DNA from: Piezodorus guildinii
Taxonomy: Eukaryota; Arthropoda; Insecta; Hemiptera; Pentatomidae
Length of the DNA: 64,000 nt
Direction of reading: 5' to 3'
Assembly (NCBI GenBank): GCA_023052935.1
Contig: CM041292.1
Location: forward strand, 141,139,143 to 141,203,142
Below, piece by piece: positions 35,901-48,893 of the stretch. Position numbers and translations under genes: made by a program. Under the pieces are notes generated by a model. The model made no database searches. It worked only from the letters and a program-made list of their open reading frames with translations, and had not been told where the DNA came from. Numbering within the stretch: position 1 is the stretch's first letter; every line of letters starts with the position of its first letter.

Positions 35901-36359
35901 TCTGTTAAGTGCTCTTCTCTTATAAATTCAATTTAAGAATAAATAATACTACAAAAATCTTTTTTAAAATGCATGCATTTTTATGTATTCTGTGATTAAT
36001 AACTTTGCAGATTTAATAGCTGATAAATAAAGTCAAGTAAAAATTAAAAAAATATATTGCTGGAAGGAATTCTCAACGGTCAACTAATTACAACCACAAT
36101 GTTAAAAAATATATATATCTTTTATTTTTCAAAAAGTATAAATTTATTTTAATCAATAAATTTTACCTAATACCCTACTCAAAAAAATTAGTTTAATAAA
36201 ATAATAAAATTTTAAGTGAAACAAACTTCAGAATGACCAATGGTAAACCACAAGCGGACTGCAATCCAACTAAAAGACCCTTGGAAATTAGTTCAATTTA
36301 TATTATAATCTCAAAAAGTTTCCATACACCCAAATATAATTGGGTAAATTAAAATAAAA

Positions 36360-36820
36360 GAATTAGATAAATTTGCAATTTTTGACCCCCACCTGGTCCG
36401 AAAATATTAAATTTTGATTCATCAGAGAATATGACCCATTCTCGGAAATATTTTGGATTTATTTACAATCTGCCTGCAAAGTGCAGCCGCTACTTCTGGT
36501 ATCTTACTCATGAAGGCTTTCTTCTTGTGACTCGACCAATGTATCCTTCCCTTCTTAGAATATTTCTGAGTGGGCTTGATTTCCATAGTCCCTATTTATT
36601 GTGATGGCCACGAGGTTGCGGTACTGTGAGAATTTCCATGGACATCAGCAAGGATGGCTCGCCTATGACAATTCTCAGTTTCCTAGGCCTTCCAGCATTG
36701 TTCTATCCTCCAGAGAATTTAACCCTCTATGCTACTGTACAGTAGCATATGACTTATTTGATAGATCCACAATTTTTCTTAGAGATAAGCCCTACATTAG
36801 GTAACCAACCATAAGCTTTC
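36360..36820 (-). pseudogene. Tc1-like transposase remnant
   Basis: On the minus strand, GLSLRKIVDLSNKSYATVQ (near 36795) precedes RPRKL (near 36690), LRREGYIGRVTRRKP (near 36560-36515) and FREWVIFSDESKFNIFGPGG (near 36445-36385). The order matches the N-terminal paired-like domain and the second catalytic aspartate region of Tc1 transposases. Frame breaks occur throughout and the C-terminal third is absent. Confidence 0.75.
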
Positions 36821-37642
36821 TCCAATCATGAGAAATGGGAATATTGAAAATAAATCAGTTTCCTAGGCACAAGTAAAGCTAAACTGAATTAAGAGTTGAG
36901 TATAGAGATATGATTTATGCAGATAAGACTGGAAAGACAGTCATAGTACAACAAATTGAATTAATATTGAAAGTGTATGGAACTTTTTTGACCTATCATT
37001 AACAAATGACATTATGCCTCTTTTGATATTAATATTTAAATGAAAATAAATAAATAATTTGTTTTTCCTGATATTAGTGTTGGTAATTTGTTCATTAGTA
37101 TTGAAATTTGTTCAGTTGAAAATAATTAGCATTGCAAATTAAAAGCAAACTATATGAAAACTTTTATGAGTGAGTGTATATATTTTTGTATTGTAAAAGA
37201 CATGTGTGTAAAGACATATGTAAATTAAGGTAAGAGGAAAACCTTTGGAGGTGGGATGCGTGGATCAAGGCACAAAGGTGCAGGAGAATAAAAAACTTCA
37301 GAATGGTTCGGAGGAGTTACACTGTATTTTTCCATTTCTCTCACACTCCACTGAGGCTAATTTTCTCAGGGCAAAAAGATCCTTTTGTCAAAATAACAGA
37401 TTTTATTTAGGACTCCAAACAAATAGATTTGAAATAAAAAAATTAATATTCTGAGAAATTATGCAGAAAATGACAATATCCAACGTATTGTTGATTCCAA
37501 GTTAGAAAATATTGCTTCTTATTTGACTTCAAATTAGTCTCTCATTAAAACTGTTTTGTGTTATTTTACAACTTCTTAATTTGTGAAAAAAAAAAATTAA
37601 AATTCATCAACATTATCTATAAGAATAGGTATACAAAATGTC

Positions 37643-37648
37643 TTTATT
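37643..37648 (-). promoter_or_regulatory. Candidate NPC2 poly(A) signal
   Basis: AATAAA on the minus strand, 138 bases after the NPC2 stop at 37786. Confidence 0.45.
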
Positions 37649-37785
37649 TTGGAAGTTTCCAGAGCAAAATTTAAGGGTATATTTACTTTTTGAACTTAAT
37701 AAATAATTCTAAACATTATTTTTTTAAGGTTTGAAAATATTATAAACATCATTTGTATAATGTACAAGTCTTGTAGTAGAACACT

Positions 37786-40268
37786 TCAAACAAGCTTCAT
37801 CTTGAACATAAAACAACATTCCTTCTCAGGTCCTGCTTTGTCTTCCCAAATCTTCCATTTGATATCAAATTTTTGCTGAGAACAGAGAAGTATGTGTTGT
37901 GAATTTGAATCCTTAGAAAAAAATTAAAACAAATATTAACATATAATGTAGGTAATAATACTTACTGCAGGGAAAGACTTTGAGATATCAAGGGTATAAT
38001 TGAATGATTTCTGCGCATCCTTAGCAACAGGGCATTCTGAATGTTTACATAAATCTGTATCCATACCGACAAAAGGCAAATCTGCTAATACTGTAGACCA
38101 ATAAGCTCGAGTTTTCAATGGTTCCACTGGATCATAGTCTGACAAAAAATTATTCAAGAAATCAAACAATTATTAAAAATTATACGAACACCATGAAGTT
38201 GAATTCATAAATTGACAATAAAATTTAACTACAATTTGAATTCACTCTAATAATATCATAATACATTTATATTCTCAAATCACATGATTTATATCAGTAT
38301 TTATTATAATACCTAATTTATACTTGAATCCAAATTTGAGGCGAACTCTCCCCTTTTGATTTTGCATGGTTCATTTTTAGTAGCTTCTGGGCATGGTTCA
38401 ATTCTCACATCTGATACAGTACAAAGCCTCCCACTTTTACCTGGGAAATTCATAACAAATATGGTAAAAATATATCTCATAACTCTAATAGATTTATAAA
38501 CTAAATGTAGAAATACAACAAATTTTCAATAACTAAAATCAATATAAATTAGTCTCACATATCCCATGAAGGACCAACAGGGTCTGGAGATGCTTAGTTT
38601 TCAAAATCACATTCAAATTTACATTGCAACCTTAATACTTTAAACCACCACCATTCCATTAGCATGGACTTCTACATCTGATTTTTCATCAATAATGAAT
38701 ATTATTGCACTTATTTCCAAAAATATGTTTTCAACATGGGGAAATTTTCTTCTTTGTTCAAAGACCAAATTTTTGCATATTTTTTTTTCTTAAAAATGAG
38801 AGATTGTAACTTTTTTTTCAAATGAGCAACATTAAAGGTATTTCAGAGGTTAAATTCAAAGATAAAAGAGTGTGTTATAGAAGATAAAACTAGATTATAT
38901 AAAAAAACATTTAGTAGTGCATTGAATTAAACTTGAGCATTGTACAGTAATGAAAATTGTTAGAGTTGTTTTTGACAAAATGGTAAATAGGTATGTAATC
39001 CATCATATTTGGCACTTCTGTATCCTTTAAAATCAACTTTTCAGGATTTAGTTTTGGTTTTGGTAACCTCCAAACAACGTGGCAGTGCTGTCATTAAAAA
39101 TAAACCATATATAATATATACTGATCATCTAGACAAAAAAGTTTCCTAATTAGTAATAATCCAAATATCTGGTATAAAATATTTAAAATATATATATAAA
39201 TGGCAGAAATTGGTGTTTAAAAACATATATAATTATCTCCCAATAAAATAAAATAATAGAATTAGAGCTTTTATAGTAAAACAAAATAAAATACATATCT
39301 TTATATTATCTATTGTTCATCATCAATCAAAGCTTCTATCATAATACTAATTTTAGAATTGTCCTTGAATTGTAGAAAATATAATGATTGAAAAAGCAGA
39401 AACTCTATCCAAATAAGTTCAGGGGTTATCTATTATGATGGGTCATCTATCATGAGTTTTATCAATCAACAAACCCAACAATCATAATCAAACACAGATA
39501 AATTTAGTCTGCAAAACATTGATCTCTATGGTTCATAAAAGTTCTTCATAGCTCTATGGTCCGTAAGTGATTAAGAACTATGAGGAAAAGATCTATACAA
39601 AACAAATTAATTTGAATAAAAATCTTAAAAGAAATAGAACCTGATTGATTCTGACTTCAAACAAAAAAATTATTAATAATAATATGCTCTAGAATTTAAA
39701 TGTAAAACAAAGCTTGATATTGCAGAGGTCAAATGATGGAGAAACCAGATTATAACTTCATCTATAAACTGTTAGTTATACATTTTGATAGAAAATGTGG
39801 TGATGTAACAGATCCCTTATGCAGCCACATTGTCAGTTGTTACTAATTTGTACAGGGAAATTTTCAATAGTAAAACATAGTTAATGATACTTGTTTGTGA
39901 CTTAATATTTATTTTTTGTAATAAATCCTAATAAAATAGGGTGACTAGAATGATCGCCAATAACTTGAACCATAAACCAAGAAAGATTGGTCATAAACTA
40001 CATTTTCCAAAAAAATTAATCATAGTCTTGAGGGTTAAGCATTATGAGGATCAAAAGGCCTTCCTAGTGGCCAACTAATTATTTACCTCTCCACTTCAAG
40101 TTCTGGTTTTATTCTCAAGGTAAAGCTGAACCCACTATTTCTTGAACAGAAAAGATATTTTAGACAAAGATATCGAAGATCCACAAAATTGTTATAAACA
40201 AATTAGTAGTTCCAGTAAGTCGATTTAAGTGAATAATTCAGTAAAGTAAGTCAGTTTTTTAAGTATTC

Positions 40269-40312
<44 letters not shown>

Positions 40313-43300
40313 AGCTATATACGGAACACACGCGAGTTTTCGAGACTTGGTTATTGAACACAGAAGATTTTGAAACCATATTGTTGATGTAATACCGATT
40401 TGTTATGTGTGAAAATGGTCTGTGTATGTATATTGGGTAAGTTTAGCTATAAAATCGTAGGAAAATGAAATTACTTATACGTTCGGAATGTTACAGCAAC
40501 TTTTTCACTGAAATTTGATTACTGAAAGTTCCACTTTATACTACGCATTTTACACTTTTTCCGAAAAACGCTCCAATGTTTTCGAAAAAAGGTTTGTATA
40601 TATGGATGGAAAGCTTAACATTTAAAAAGGGTATAGTGGTAGTCCAAGGTTCAAACCTGACAGATGGTCCTAAGATTTTTTAGACAGAGTAAACAACCTA
40701 GGGGACGTAAAATGGTGATCTCGGACCTGTGCTATGTCAGGCACACGTGAAAGATCCTAATTAAACCTGGATAGAGAAAATTTAGGATTTTCACTGTAGC
40801 ATCGTCCGATTATCTATAGTAGCACAAAGTGACGTTAAAGAAATAAATAAAACTAAAAAAAAAAAAAAATTAAAATATATTAAATAGAAATCGAGATTGA
40901 ATTAAGAAAGTAAACAAATAATGACGATAAACATTAAATTAACTTACTGTTGTTGCTATAAATTTCTAACTATAGATTATTTAGTGAAAAAGAAGTTTCC
41001 CTATAAACTAAATTTCATTTCAAAATAATATGATTATGCGTGGTGTTAAAGCTGTACATACTTGATAATTATATAATATCTATTTCATGTAGGATAGGAA
41101 GTGAAAGCTTTATGAAGCACGCAACAGATTTTTTGTACATTCATACAAGCTTAGTGTAATGACACGCGACTACCCAAGCAACATTTGAAATAGAATCGAC
41201 GACAGGAAACAGGCAATAGAGTTCTTGTATACGAGTTAGCGCTGAGATGTAGTCTGGCTGCCTCTAATATTTAATTCTAACTTTAAACAATAATTTACTA
41301 AAATTTTCATAGAACGGATGTTTGCATATAGTTAAAACTTTAGGAGTATTTAAAAAAATAATATTATATTCAACTTTATAAGCCGAGAACAATTAAATCT
41401 TAGAGGGAGATAATATAAAATAATCAGAAATTTTAAAATGTGCATTATAGCAATAGTAATAATTAATAAAAGTGCACATTTTTGTCGATGGAAATTTTCG
41501 GCAGCAATAGCAATAAATAAATAATCATTATTTCAAATTACTAACAATTTTTTCATACTGTAAATGTTATTTTATTTTATTTTTTTTAAATTTTATAAAG
41601 TTACATTTTTTTTTTTTAAGTTTCTACTATATAATTATTCACCTTTTATAAAATTTCTGTTGCCCCTTTTGTTTCTCATAATTATAATATTTGTCAATTA
41701 ATATAACTGCTGTTTCATTTTGTTTCTAATTATCAATATAATTTGTTTTACTACTGGTTGTTATCTTTTGATTTATAGCCCTGTGAAGAAGGTGTAAAAT
41801 TCAGGCCGAAACGTCGGCACTATTACATTAAGTTTCTACTTAATTGTGTGTTAATGTGACTGCATTTTCAACTAACTTCTCCTCTATATACACCATTCTC
41901 ACTTCAGTATAAATATATTACATTCAGGTTTTGACGAATATATACATAAATATTTTTAAAATTTTAAACATAAAAAATAGTCCTGTGAGGACCATAAGTA
42001 TGGTGTTTAAAAAAAAACAATTACGTTAGGCATCATCGCTTTGTGAATAAAGTTTATCTCTCTTTCTTTATTATATACGAAATAGACGTCTTGAAAGTAA
42101 ATTTGGTAATGAATAATTTATTCGAATTTTTAAAAGGAATGATGTCATCATGGGATTACCAAATATTTATATTTGATACAGCTGAATCAGCAGAAGTTTC
42201 TAATGAAAAATTAATGATTGCACATCAAGCAGAAAGATTAATAACTGAGTTTTCTTTGATAATTTATTAAAATGTAGGCATTGCACAGTGGTTAGCTAAC
42301 TAATTTATGTCAACAGTTTATAGAAATATCAAAATGCTAATATCGATTGACGTTTCAAGCAAAGTTAACATTTTTATTAGTAGTTGGAATTAATAATAAA
42401 TAGTTTTATATATTTATGTTAATTAGATAAAATATTATTTTTCTCACAGTATATACGAATCTATACTTCAGAAGCGAGTTGACCATACTTCGAAAGGTAA
42501 TCCAAATTCCCAAACACATACAAATGCATTGTAGTTGTATACAGTTAATGCTGCAAGTAGATAAAAAATGCTGTATATAAATGATTAAATAAGTTTAAAA
42601 AACAACAACAAATGCTGATTTGCATTAGACAGAACCCTACTCGCTTCTTTATACACACTGTCACTACAGGGTCAAGGATAAGTTAATGAGGCTCCTAGTT
42701 AATCTGCTACTACGCAGGAGCGGACCTACAGCAGATTGTGGACTTTATTTCGGGGAGAGGAACAGACAATAACGGATTAAAAGTCCTAAACAGCTCCAAC
42801 TAAGCAACAAAAAAAAAAAAAAGAAAAACAAAGTTGTTATATGGGTTACTAATCTATTTCAGTTGGACTAGGGCGGTCGAGAAACATTCAGCGATACAAT
42901 AAATCGAGATATAATAAATTTCTATCCCTCGGGTTGGATTCGAACCGGCGAAGTTAAACTCGACTTTGCTAAGTTGACCCATTTTAACAACTTATTACAT
43001 TAAATCACAGGTATGGGAAGCAGGTATTTTTTATCAGTGGCGTGTCCAAGGTGTGGAAGTTTTGGTTTATAAGAGGGAGGAGTGTTTAATGTTAGTTCCA
43101 AAAATGTTCATTATACTGCACTAGCTCATAAAGAGATACTACCAATCTATTTTGCAGCAATTTAACTAAGGCGTCATGTAGTTATATTCTTCTAGGTAGT
43201 CATTTTGAAAGGAGGGAAGATGCCTTCGGCATCATTTCCATTCCTGTTACTGTTTTGCATCTGTACAACCTAATGCCTACAATTATTTTTGATTGGTTTT

Positions 43301-46300
43301 TATTTTCTTAATAATTACTTTTGGAATAGATGAGACATTTCTCCCTTTACCTCTATTGTCGATTCCACACTGCTCCGACGAGTTGCATTGCATAAAAAAA
43401 GGTATGACAACGTTAAATTTTCGGAAACGAGGTCAGCAATGATTCTTTAATCCACTACGAGATTTTAGGAAAAAAATTTCTTTATTTTTTGAGCAGTCAA
43501 GATAGAAAAAAAAAAAGAAAGGAAAAAGGTCCCCATTTACTAAGGAATATACACAGGACATTTGATCTAAGTTTGATGAACGACTTACTTGTGTCTCTTC
43601 AAACTATACCTAAACCAGAACAAGAAGTTATGGATAAGACTAGTTTGAAAACCTAATAAATAACTAGTTATTTGGCAAAGGATTGCTTGTAAATAAGATT
43701 CTAGAGGTGCCAATGGATTTTATCTCATTTCATTATCTGGACAAAATTGCTTATAAAGTGAGTCATCCAGACTTTTGTCTGTACAGCTCGTTGTTCCAGT
43801 TATTTTTTTTTTTTTTTAAATCACTAAGTAGAAAATATGTTTAAAAAAGTTAATTACTTACTGCTAAGATGAGGTGAATCCGTTCAACGTGCTTCTCCAA
43901 TGTTGTTATATTAGTAAAAAAATTCGTTCAGAGAAGAAATAGGAGGAGAAAGTGCTGATCAGTTTTAAGTTAAAATTCAAATAATAATATTCTTTTCAGA
44001 CAATATCAACAAACAGACAAAAAACAACACTACATTAAAAAAATCTTTATTTCAAAACTAAAAAACTATGCTAATTATTACAGAATGGTTTATTATTTCC
44101 AAATAACTATATTAATGTATAACTGTTTATATAGCTGTTTATAGGCAATTAACTAATACGAAAAGCAATAAATAATTCAAACAAAAACGGTATCATTGTT
44201 AATATTTTGGTGGATATCAATATCAAAAAGCTTTGTCTCGGCTAGTTCTAAAACAATTTCAGTGGTTCTTTTTTCATTTTGTAGGAAATTTAATTCTTTT
44301 CTTTTCTTTTTTATTCTGTTTTATAATTAATAGCTGTATACTGATTCTAAACCACTTTTTTTTTTCTCTATCTTTCAAAATAACGGAGTTACAAGCGTAT
44401 ATATAGGCAAGATTTCAATTTTTGTTTTTTTTTTTAACAGTTTCCATTCCCCTACAACACCCCTAATGATGAACCACAATGGGGGTTGAATCGTTGGCAA
44501 AAAATAAACTGTTGAAACTAATCAATTGTTTCATTCACTGACCGCCACCCGGACTAATTCCTTTTAGTAGCTTTTTTGTTATAGTTTATTTTTTTGTTCA
44601 TCGCGCTAATGATTCTAAAACTTTATACATATTGAGAGGGGGTAATTTTTTTTTTTCGGTCGATAACAAAGGGTCCTTTTGAAAATAATAATCCAAAAGT
44701 ATTAATATTAGTTTTACATGTGTTCTTTAGATGGGTGAAGATCACTTTTTTACTTTCACTTACTATATATAGTAAGGGGAAGTATTGCGATCGTGAAAAT
44801 TTTCGAATTCCAGTTTTTAACGGAAATACACTTTTTAGGGTCCCCTGAGTCCAAATAACCAAGTCCCGCAAAAAGGTCTGTGTGTGTTGTGTGTGTCTGT
44901 GTGTGGTAACTCCCGGGCGGAAACGGTAAGTCCTATGGAACTGAAATTTCATATTTAAGACAACTATACGCCCGAGACGTGACAAAACTTTTTTCATCAA
45001 AATGAGCCTACCAGAAGAGGCACTTTATACCATGCATTTTGCACCTTTTTTCAATTTTCTCAAAAACGGTTCCGACGATTTTGATTAAACTCGCTATATC
45101 GATGTAAAAATTAATGGGCTTTAATATCATGTAGGTTTTATTTGGATAAAAATGGTCTGACAGGGTTTAAATGCCGATATTTTTTTTAATTCTTTGGCAT
45201 TACATTTATCTGGATTTTTTATCTCGTACATTTTATTTTCATATCGATGGAAAAGTTATACAATGTTTATTTAATTATTTTATCTATGTGATTTTGCTTA
45301 TTATATAACAACTTTAATTCATTTGGTATAAAGCAAAAAGATAATGGTTTGGGAAGGGAGGGGAGGGGCGATCCAAAAAATATAACGAAACACTGTTTTG
45401 GTGAATAAACTATTATTGCGCAATTAACTATTTATTGCTAACGTTTCATTCGTCTAATAGTAGTTACAGTTAGGATGACTCACTGCATAAGGAATCAATT
45501 GCTGATGAAATAAGATACTATCCATTGGCCCTATGGAAGATTGTTTTCGTGCTATCCATTTAAACTAACTCGATATTTCAGAAATTAGTTCAAATATCCG
45601 TGATAAATAATTATTAATTGATGAAGCATACTATTCATATATACAAAAATCTGGATCGTGCAACACAAGACTTTCACTTATCTCCGAAGTTGAAATCAAT
45701 TTATGAACTTTTAAATATAGATAAAATTTTAAAAAAAAGTACAACTTTAGAAGTAATAGTTTAGATAGAAACATTTATTTTAGCTTGAATCATATAAAAA
45801 TAGAAACAGAAATTATTATCAACAATCAAGCACTTAACTCTATGTCCTTTTTTCCACTCATCATTACCTTGTAAAAATTTGTATGATAAAAAAGATTTTT
45901 TAATCAAATATTTAGCTTTCCAACTGTTGATTATAAATATATAAATCTATCTTTAATTGTGGTTTAAAAAAAAAAAAAAAAAAAAAAAACTAGGAAAATA
46001 TTTATCCAGTTTTTTGTTGAGAACCAACTTTTTTCATATTAAACTGTTTTGTCTCAATGCTAATACGTAGAAATGGTCAATTAATACTAATTAACAAAAT
46101 CATTTTTATTTAAAAGAGAGACATTTTTAAAATATGACATTTAAGCCTGTTCAATATATTTCAGTCTTAGTACAATCTAAACAAAATTACAGCCTATTTA
46201 ATCATACACAAATATAGCGAGTTAAATCAAAATCGTTGAAGCTATTTTTGAGAAAATTGAAAAAAAGGTGCAAAATGCACGGTATAAAGTGGTACTTCTG

Positions 46301-48893
46301 GTTGGTGAATTTCGGTGAAAAAGCTTCTGTAACATAGTTGGCTGAAATATGAAATTTAAGTTTCGTACGACTTTCCGTTTTCAACCTGGACTTGCCATGT
46401 GCACCCACTCACTGATCTTTCTTTTTGCGTGACTTGGTCATTTGGACTCCAAAACTCGTATTTCCGCTGAGAACTGGAGTCCCATTTACGCTGTTCACGA
46501 TCGCAATTCTTTCCCTTACTATATCTTTCATATATACGTAAGAGAAAGTATCAAAATTATACACGGATAAATATTTTATACTAACAATAAGTAGTTTATA
46601 TGTATAATTACCGTATTAATTAAACTGGATCAAGCTTTTTTTAATATGACCAATTTTATAAGGTGTGTATGAAGTTAAGAATAACTAAATTACATAACTT
46701 AAGAGCCTTTTTTTGTTGTATATACATAACAATAACAAATATGACTTTCCTTAAAACTTTTATTTTGGAATTGTATTTATGTAAACCCGATTATAGAGCT
46801 TCATTGAACCACCAAAGTTAATCGGATATAGCTAAGTGAAGGGAAACGCTTTTCGTAAATGTCTTAAGTGAAATTAAGGTTAATTACTTATCTCCGGTTT
46901 TTAAATGATGTCAGTAAACCATTTTTATGCATTAGTACATATTTACAAATATTAGTGTCCAAAAATGAGAACTACAGTAGTAAATTATTATTTCCAAGAG
47001 GTCACAAAAGCAACTAATATTTATACGACACCGGTTCGAATCCGGTATGGGCGGGTTAAATCGAAATTTTAAGTATCGTAGAGACCCAAAATATAGCTAA
47101 GATAGATTGGTGGCAGGTAGGATAACTCTTCCTGTTTAGATTAATTTGAGTCGATTGATGTTTAATTGAGTCTCTCACTTTCTTTCCCCTCAAAAAACAA
47201 AATTAGATCTTCCAGATACTGTCTCTATAATTATCAACATACTCTGCTACTTTTTCATATTTTTCGTTCATCAACCAGTCACGATATCAGCATGGGAATA
47301 AAGTTGGTATTTTAACTGTCCATATTTGAAAAGTATTAACCTAAACATTATCTCTACTAAAACAGCCCATACTGCCTACGTTTCAGGAAAAGCGCCCCAT
47401 CAACTGGTCTATTTTACAATATAATCGCTCAACCCGAAACGTTGCCAATCTGAACAATAAATAAAGATATTTTTTAAGAGAGTGCTTTTCACTAATCAAA
47501 AATTAAAATTGAAGAATCTTCCTATATCTTAATTGATCTAAGAAGTTTGTATTTATTCGGGAGTAAGAATATGCTTACTGAAAAATAATATACAGGACAC
47601 AGTGCGTCCTCATTCTCTCATATACATAGTATCGGTAGAATCATAACCATATTTTTTATATTAATTATGTTTCACAGTTCATATTTGTAGTTTTTATTTA
47701 TAAACTTGTATTTCTACAACCCATTTAGGATCTTGGGTTCAGTAAATATGGGTATTCCTACAGCTTCACGTCCAACGGCCATGTAAGGAGGTGTAAAGCC
47801 ATGATCACCCTCAGGTTTCCCCTCCTCGAATTTTTGGGTACCCACTTTATAGAGGTTGGGTGTGGTCCCAAGAAGGTGTCCGTACCCCAGGGTCACTCTA
47901 CGGATGAAATAACAGAATAAATAATTCTGCCTCAGCCGGAGTTCTATGGTAAAATTATTTTATTCTTTTGAATCTTTAATCATTATTCATATATTCAATC
48001 ACGAATTCATTTTAATTCGTCAATGTTTATTTTATTGCATTTTTTAAAAAGTTTAATGATTATTCATTCTGATTCGCCGATGTTTATTTTATTTGAAGGG
48101 AGTTTCATGCCATTTCTCAGAATTTTAGTGATTAATTTACAAACTTTATTTGTTAAAGCTACCGATTCTGTGTTTCCGAGTTATTTTACCGACTAATAAA
48201 AAAATTAAATTTCACTAATTTTATTGTTTAAAAAAAAATCTTCTTTCTTGAAAAAAAATCACATACCCCATCACAAATTTTATTAAATCAGATGAAAATT
48301 CTTAATAGATCCCAAAAGAAAATTTAATTTTCTCTTTACGAAATCATACCCACTTTCTCGTTCGAAATCAACACAGTAGCAACATTCACAAGTTTTTGTT
48401 ATTGTCTTGAATGAGTAATAAACTTAATTTCAGTTTTTTAAAAGAATGTATACTAAATATTTAAAAAAAAAAAACCTAAAAGGCATAATGCACTTTTCTA
48501 TACAGTCAATTAAACTTTTTATATTAAACCTAAATGTATATACACAAGTTATGAGAATAACTTAATAAAAATGCAAAAAAAAAAAATAATAAAAAAAATA
48601 GTACAAACTTGAAATCAAATGATCTAACTGCTCAGCTGCTCCAAAATTAATAAAAAATGAAAACCATTATAAAAAATGGGGTTAGAATTGATTCAAACAA
48701 TTATAGTTTACATAATCATACCGATTACACTTTCATTTGAGATTTTCAATTCCATTTCTTTTATAATTGTTAATCATCTTTCTAGTTTTATATTATTTTA
48801 CTTACCAGAATAGTAGCAAGGTTTGAATTGGACGGGTTCTGAGTAAACTATCACAGCCAGGCATGCAAACAAGAAGACCTTAGCAAAACCCAT
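37786..48893 (-). CDS. NPC2-like (ML domain) secreted lipid-binding protein, four exons
   Basis: Epididymal secretory/NPC2 family; members bind sterols or other lipids in lysosomes or outside cells, and arthropods have expanded sets. Exons on the minus strand: 48806-48893, 38313-38440, 37966-38138, 37786-37875. All have GT/AG borders and matching phase, giving about 159 residues. Exon 1 encodes a signal peptide (MGFAKVFLFACLAVIVYS) and the mature start EPVQFKPC. Exon 2 has VSDVRIEPCPEA and one frame break near 38338, where a single missing base lets it continue as KFGFKYKL. Exon 3 has LPFVGMDTDLCKHSECPVAK and an NYT glycosylation sequon. Exon 4 ends KIWEDKAGPEKECCFMFKMK plus two residues. The cysteine pattern fits ML-domain disulfides. 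Intron 1 is 10.4 kb and full of repeats; the other introns are 174 and 90 bases. It converges with Rh50. Confidence 0.88.
38313..38440 (-). CDS. NPC2 exon 2, with a one-base frame break
   Basis: Starts after CAG at 38441 with GTAAAAGTGG and ends before a GTATTA donor. The literal frame reaches a stop after GEFASNLDSSIN. Adding one base near 38338 gives KFGFKYKL and the correct phase 1 exit, completing an Asp codon with exon 3. Confidence 0.85.
38441..40265. other. NPC2 intron 1, 3' portion
   Basis: No recognisable element or gene. AT-rich with short frames only. Confidence 0.35.
40271..40311. repeat. Poly(T) tract
   Basis: Uninterrupted run of about 41 T. It adjoins a rearranged R1 fragment, so it may mark an insertion tail. 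Confidence 0.9.
40315..40620. repeat. Rearranged R1 fragment
   Basis: The first ~60 bases (GAGTTTTCGAGACTTGGTTA) match R1 in minus orientation. From about 40470 the sequence matches it in plus orientation (GTTACAGCAACTTTTTCACT; TTTATACTACGCATTTTACA). The two parts therefore point in opposite directions. Confidence 0.5.
40628..40870 (+). mobile_element. SINE family B copy
   Basis: B-box-like GGTTCAAACCTGACAG is followed by AACCTAGGGGACGTAAAATG, GATCCTAATTAAACC and TTTAGGATTTTCACTGTAGC. It ends in AAATAAATAAAACTAAAAAA. Plus-strand mate of 6490-6735 and 29846-30007. Confidence 0.7.
41779..41880 (+). repeat. Ribozyme-like repeat with CCGAAACGTCGGC end, copy 1
   Basis: CCCTGTGAAGAAGGTGT precedes GGCCGAAACGTCGGC and then TTAAGTTTCTACTTAATTGT. 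The same blocks occur in reverse at 50880-50976. The order CTGnnGA, paired stem, GAAAC resembles a degenerate hammerhead core as found at ends of Penelope-like elements; this is inference. Confidence 0.55.
42855..42985 (-). mobile_element. tRNA-derived SINE, family C
   Basis: Minus strand: GGGTCAACTTAGCAAAGTCG is an A-box-like head, and GGTTCGAATCCAACCCG is a clear B box. The body (GTTTCTCGACCGCCCTAG and CTGAAATAGATTAGTAAC) is shared with 47033-47200. Confidence 0.65.
44465..44575. repeat. Ribozyme-like and dispersed repeat segment
   Basis: AATGATGAACC, then GGGGGTTGAATCGTTGG, aligns with CTGATGAAGACCC, then TGGGTTGAAACAATGG, at 25927. The right part (CACTGACCGCCACCC) is the reverse complement of the block at 13470-13490. 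Confidence 0.5.
44750..45186 (+). repeat. R1 repeat, truncated copy
   Basis: Opens ACTTTCACTTACTATATATA, then GTAAGGGGAAGTATTGCGA, and runs to GCCGATATTTTTTTT, where the consensus stops about half way. A minus-strand frame here is shared with other R1 copies and is not a gene. Confidence 0.85.
45655..46555 (-). repeat. R1 repeat, full-length minus copy
   Basis: Begins TCTGGATCGTGCAACACAAG, then ACTTTCACTTATCTCC, and ends CCCTTACTATATCTTTCATA, then TATACGTAAGAGAAAGTA. It contains a 25-base A run at about 45966-45990. Confidence 0.85.
47033..47200 (+). mobile_element. SINE family C copy
   Basis: The B box GGTTCGAATCCGG opens the fragment, followed by TAGCTAAGATAGATTGGTGG. The tRNA-like 5' part is missing or decayed. 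Shared with 42855-42985. Confidence 0.55.
47705..47942 (-). mobile_element. SINE family D copy in NPC2 intron 1
   Basis: Contains TTGGGTACCCACTTTATAGA, GGGTCACTCTACGGATGAA and AACCCATTTAGGATCTTGGG, matching 11103-11395. The tRNA-like head is truncated at the high-coordinate end. Confidence 0.65.

Noticed and set aside
37936..38169. 77-codon minus frame as a separate gene
   Set aside because: It is NPC2 exon 3 with intron sequence at both ends.
42043..42270. 75-codon + frame in NPC2 intron 1
   Set aside because: Begins at a GTG. No splice context, no homology recognised and no second exon. Possibly chance, although the residues look moderately protein-like.
42920..42985. tRNA gene on the minus strand with a perfect GGTTCGAATCC box
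   Set aside because: The body continues into a repeat shared with 47033-47200, so it is a SINE head.
44623..45000. 125-codon minus frame, with similar frames at 52866-53117 and 63213-63425 (MKFQF...)
   Set aside because: All three are homologous stretches of the R1 repeat. The shared frame follows from shared sequence, is interrupted in other copies and has no family features.
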